Assembly: GCA_900074885.1 (NCBI GenBank)
Contig: FJUW01000025.1
Span: 572,152-636,151 of the forward strand
Direction of reading: 5' to 3'
From: Rhynchosporium graminicola
Lineage: Eukaryota > Ascomycota > Leotiomycetes > Helotiales > Ploettnerulaceae
Length of the DNA: 64,000 bases
The notes under the pieces are model-generated. The model saw only the letters and a program-made list of their open reading frames with translations. It was not told the DNA's origin and ran no database searches. Below are positions 62,412 through 64,000 of this stretch, in pieces (the stretch's first letter is position 1; each line of letters opens with the position of its first letter). The translations under genes and the position numbers were made by a program.

Positions 62412-63660
62412 CTTTATTGGATCTGGTAGTATACCCAGTCGCGAAGAAGTGAAAAGGAAACAATAAGCCGGGTTGTGAAGAGAGGTCGAAGGGGAATGGG
62501 CGCTGTTTGCGCCTCAACTAGCGACGGCGAGGTACGAGATTCTGCCGAAAGAGCAAGAGACGCGACCCGGGATGTTCTTGAAGGCACGTCACGGCAGATT
62601 CCGTGGGCGCGAGAACATGCCTCCCTATCAATTCAAGTGGTGTCAGATTAGTAGGTTATGATGTGTATTGAATACCTTAGGCTGGTAATTGGGGAAGGGA
62701 AACATGAGTACAGCTTCTTATATGACCTGGGATGCGTGGATTTTTGTTTTCATATATTTCTTGGATCTTCATACGAGTAAGGATCATCAAAAGATCATGG
62801 TGTTTCAATTCTCCTCCACGTGCTATGAGCCTACAGCTAGTACGTGCCTGAATCTGCAGACTCACACCAGTTGCACAACATTTGTACTGCCGCCTGAAAA
62901 TCCCAAGACGCCTATGAAATAGCCGCGAAAGATATTAAGCAGTTGACGATGTAATCTGTACGAGACAGCACGAAATATGCGTACGTATCTTCAGCAGATC
63001 CTGTCAAGCCAGGCGCAGATTGAAAATGCTTCAAGTCTTCTATTGTCAATGAAACATGATTGACGAGATCTCGCGAGGTAAAACTAGAATATCAACTCAA
63101 AACCCTCGATATTTGGCAATATTTCTTACTTGTTGAAAGTCATATGCCTCTCATATCCACTTAGGTTTAGATACCTAGTAGATAGCTCTCGTCGGTGACT
63201 GTTTCTCATTTCTGTTCCATCTCTGCTCTCCCAAGCTCGATTGTGTTTTACGCTTAGCTTTGAATGAGCTGAATTTAAAAACTGGTGGGTTGTGAGAATC
63301 GAAGGTTTTCCAGCATAGCTTCCTAAAACCTAATTATCAAAGTACAAAACATGATTTCAAGCACTAGACCGTATCGGGCATGGTTCATACGCCGAAATGA
63401 GCAGCGATTCATGTAGTCGTTTGCGAATTTAACAACTCAAGTCGTTTTGGAAGCCGTTGCAGTCATAATATTTCCTTTTCTAGATATTTACTCAACTTCC
63501 TTCTGCAGGCGAACATTTCAAATCCTCCCACGCATGTAGCAACTTTATCTGCATATTTTATCTTGGGAGACTTTCGATAGTACAGATACAGATCGCCAGG
63601 TCCATTTCTCAGTTCCGAAGCATTGTCGGCGCTCAAAACGCATCAAACCAGCAAACCAAT
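62412..63660. other. Divergent intergenic region between UBA2 and the queuosine-salvage gene
   Basis: It holds the upstream regions of two divergent genes. Short frames only (for example 62689-62922), none recognised. No repeat or RNA gene seen. Confidence 0.55.
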
Positions 63661-64000
63661 ATGTCAGATGATGAGCCAGATCACGAACTTCTTGACTTCC
63701 TGCGCCAACATTTCCAAAAAGTTGCCATATCACCCGCAAATCCAGAGACACAGGTTCTCGAAGGCGCTGAATATGTCTACGACAATGCCATCGATGTAGC
63801 CATTGACTACCAGTCAACAAAAGCAGCCGCAGCTATGATCTACGAGCAAATGCAACAGAAAGAATACTCCACCAAGACATGGTCATCACATGAGCTGCAC
63901 CCCAAAGCCAAGGATGAAAGTACCGTGGCATTTATCTTTACTATGGACCTGCTGAACTTTTCATTCTGGTCAGAGAAGGATGACGAAGAACGTTTTACTA
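63661..64000 (+). CDS. Queuosine salvage protein (DUF2419/QNG1 family), partial
   Basis: The first 113 codons are in the window, then it is cut by the window end. It starts MSDDEPDHELLDFLRQ and reaches VAFIFTMDLLNFSFWSEKDDEERFT, the conserved core of the DUF2419 family (human C9orf64/QNG1). Family members are nucleoside glycosidases that release queuine from queuosine or its 5'-phosphate, so that the base can be re-inserted in tRNA with GUN anticodons. The start is the first ATG before the first alpha helix. Catalytic residues lie further downstream, outside the window. No stop or intron is seen in this part. Confidence 0.88.
   Translation, partial: MSDDEPDHELLDFLRQHFQKVAISPANPETQVLEGAEYVYDNAIDVAIDYQSTKAAAAMIYEQMQQKEYSTKTWSSHELHPKAKDESTVAFIFTMDLLNFSFWSEKDDEERFT

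Overview
The window is nuclear DNA of a filamentous ascomycete (Pezizomycotina). The evidence is short introns (mostly 45-150 nt) with GTAAGT/GTATGT-type donors and CTAAC/CTGAC branch sites, a RIP-degraded retrotransposon, the split two-gene ATP-citrate lyase in divergent orientation, a GPI-anchored Gel/Gas glucanosyltransferase and an Aur1-type enzyme. A leotiomycete-like fungus is my guess from general protein similarity, not a demonstrated assignment.

Layout. 1-2580: AT-rich, RIP-mutated 3' part of a Ty3/Gypsy element. 2581-4594: gene-poor flank. 4595-12806 (all minus): a kappa-class GST/DsbA-like oxidoreductase, a DDHD phospholipase, and a serine-rich orphan. 14910-23394 (plus): a phenol-hydroxylase-type FAD monooxygenase, a Ulp1-type SUMO protease, and a WDR48/UAF1-like WD40 protein. 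23716-29974: a mitochondrial SAM carrier divergent from a TilS-like tRNA lysidine synthetase, then a Ca2+-regulated SAL1/SCaMC carrier. 29975-33244: a gene-free stretch with a microsatellite cluster. 33245-36902: a conserved small orphan and a TRAF-type RING protein. 38465-40319: a GH72 glucanosyltransferase. 41314-41416: an intron-containing tRNA-Gly(GCC). 43089-48598: both ATP-citrate lyase subunit genes around a shared promoter. 49252-58059: a POLD4-like subunit, an amidase, an Elongin C gene made of small exons, and an Aur1-like protein whose 5' end is frame-disrupted or needs an unusual intron. 58440-64000: a mitochondrial 3-oxoacyl-ACP reductase, the SUMO E1 subunit Uba2, and the start of a queuosine-salvage protein that runs off the window.

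Most genes are core housekeeping functions and no operon-like system is present. Functional links are: acl1/acl2 (cytosolic acetyl-CoA), the SAM carrier and TilS sharing a 276-bp divergent promoter (both probably mitochondrial), Uba2 and a Ulp1-type protease (SUMO activation and removal), and several ubiquitin-related proteins (Elongin C, WDR48-like, TRAF-RING). Exon models were built by hand from splice signals, reading-frame continuity and family similarity. I found no clearly novel multi-gene system. The items most worth a second look are the Aur1-like 5' end, the Elongin C micro-exon, two conserved-looking orphans and an isolated exon-like frame near 53.2-53.5 kb.
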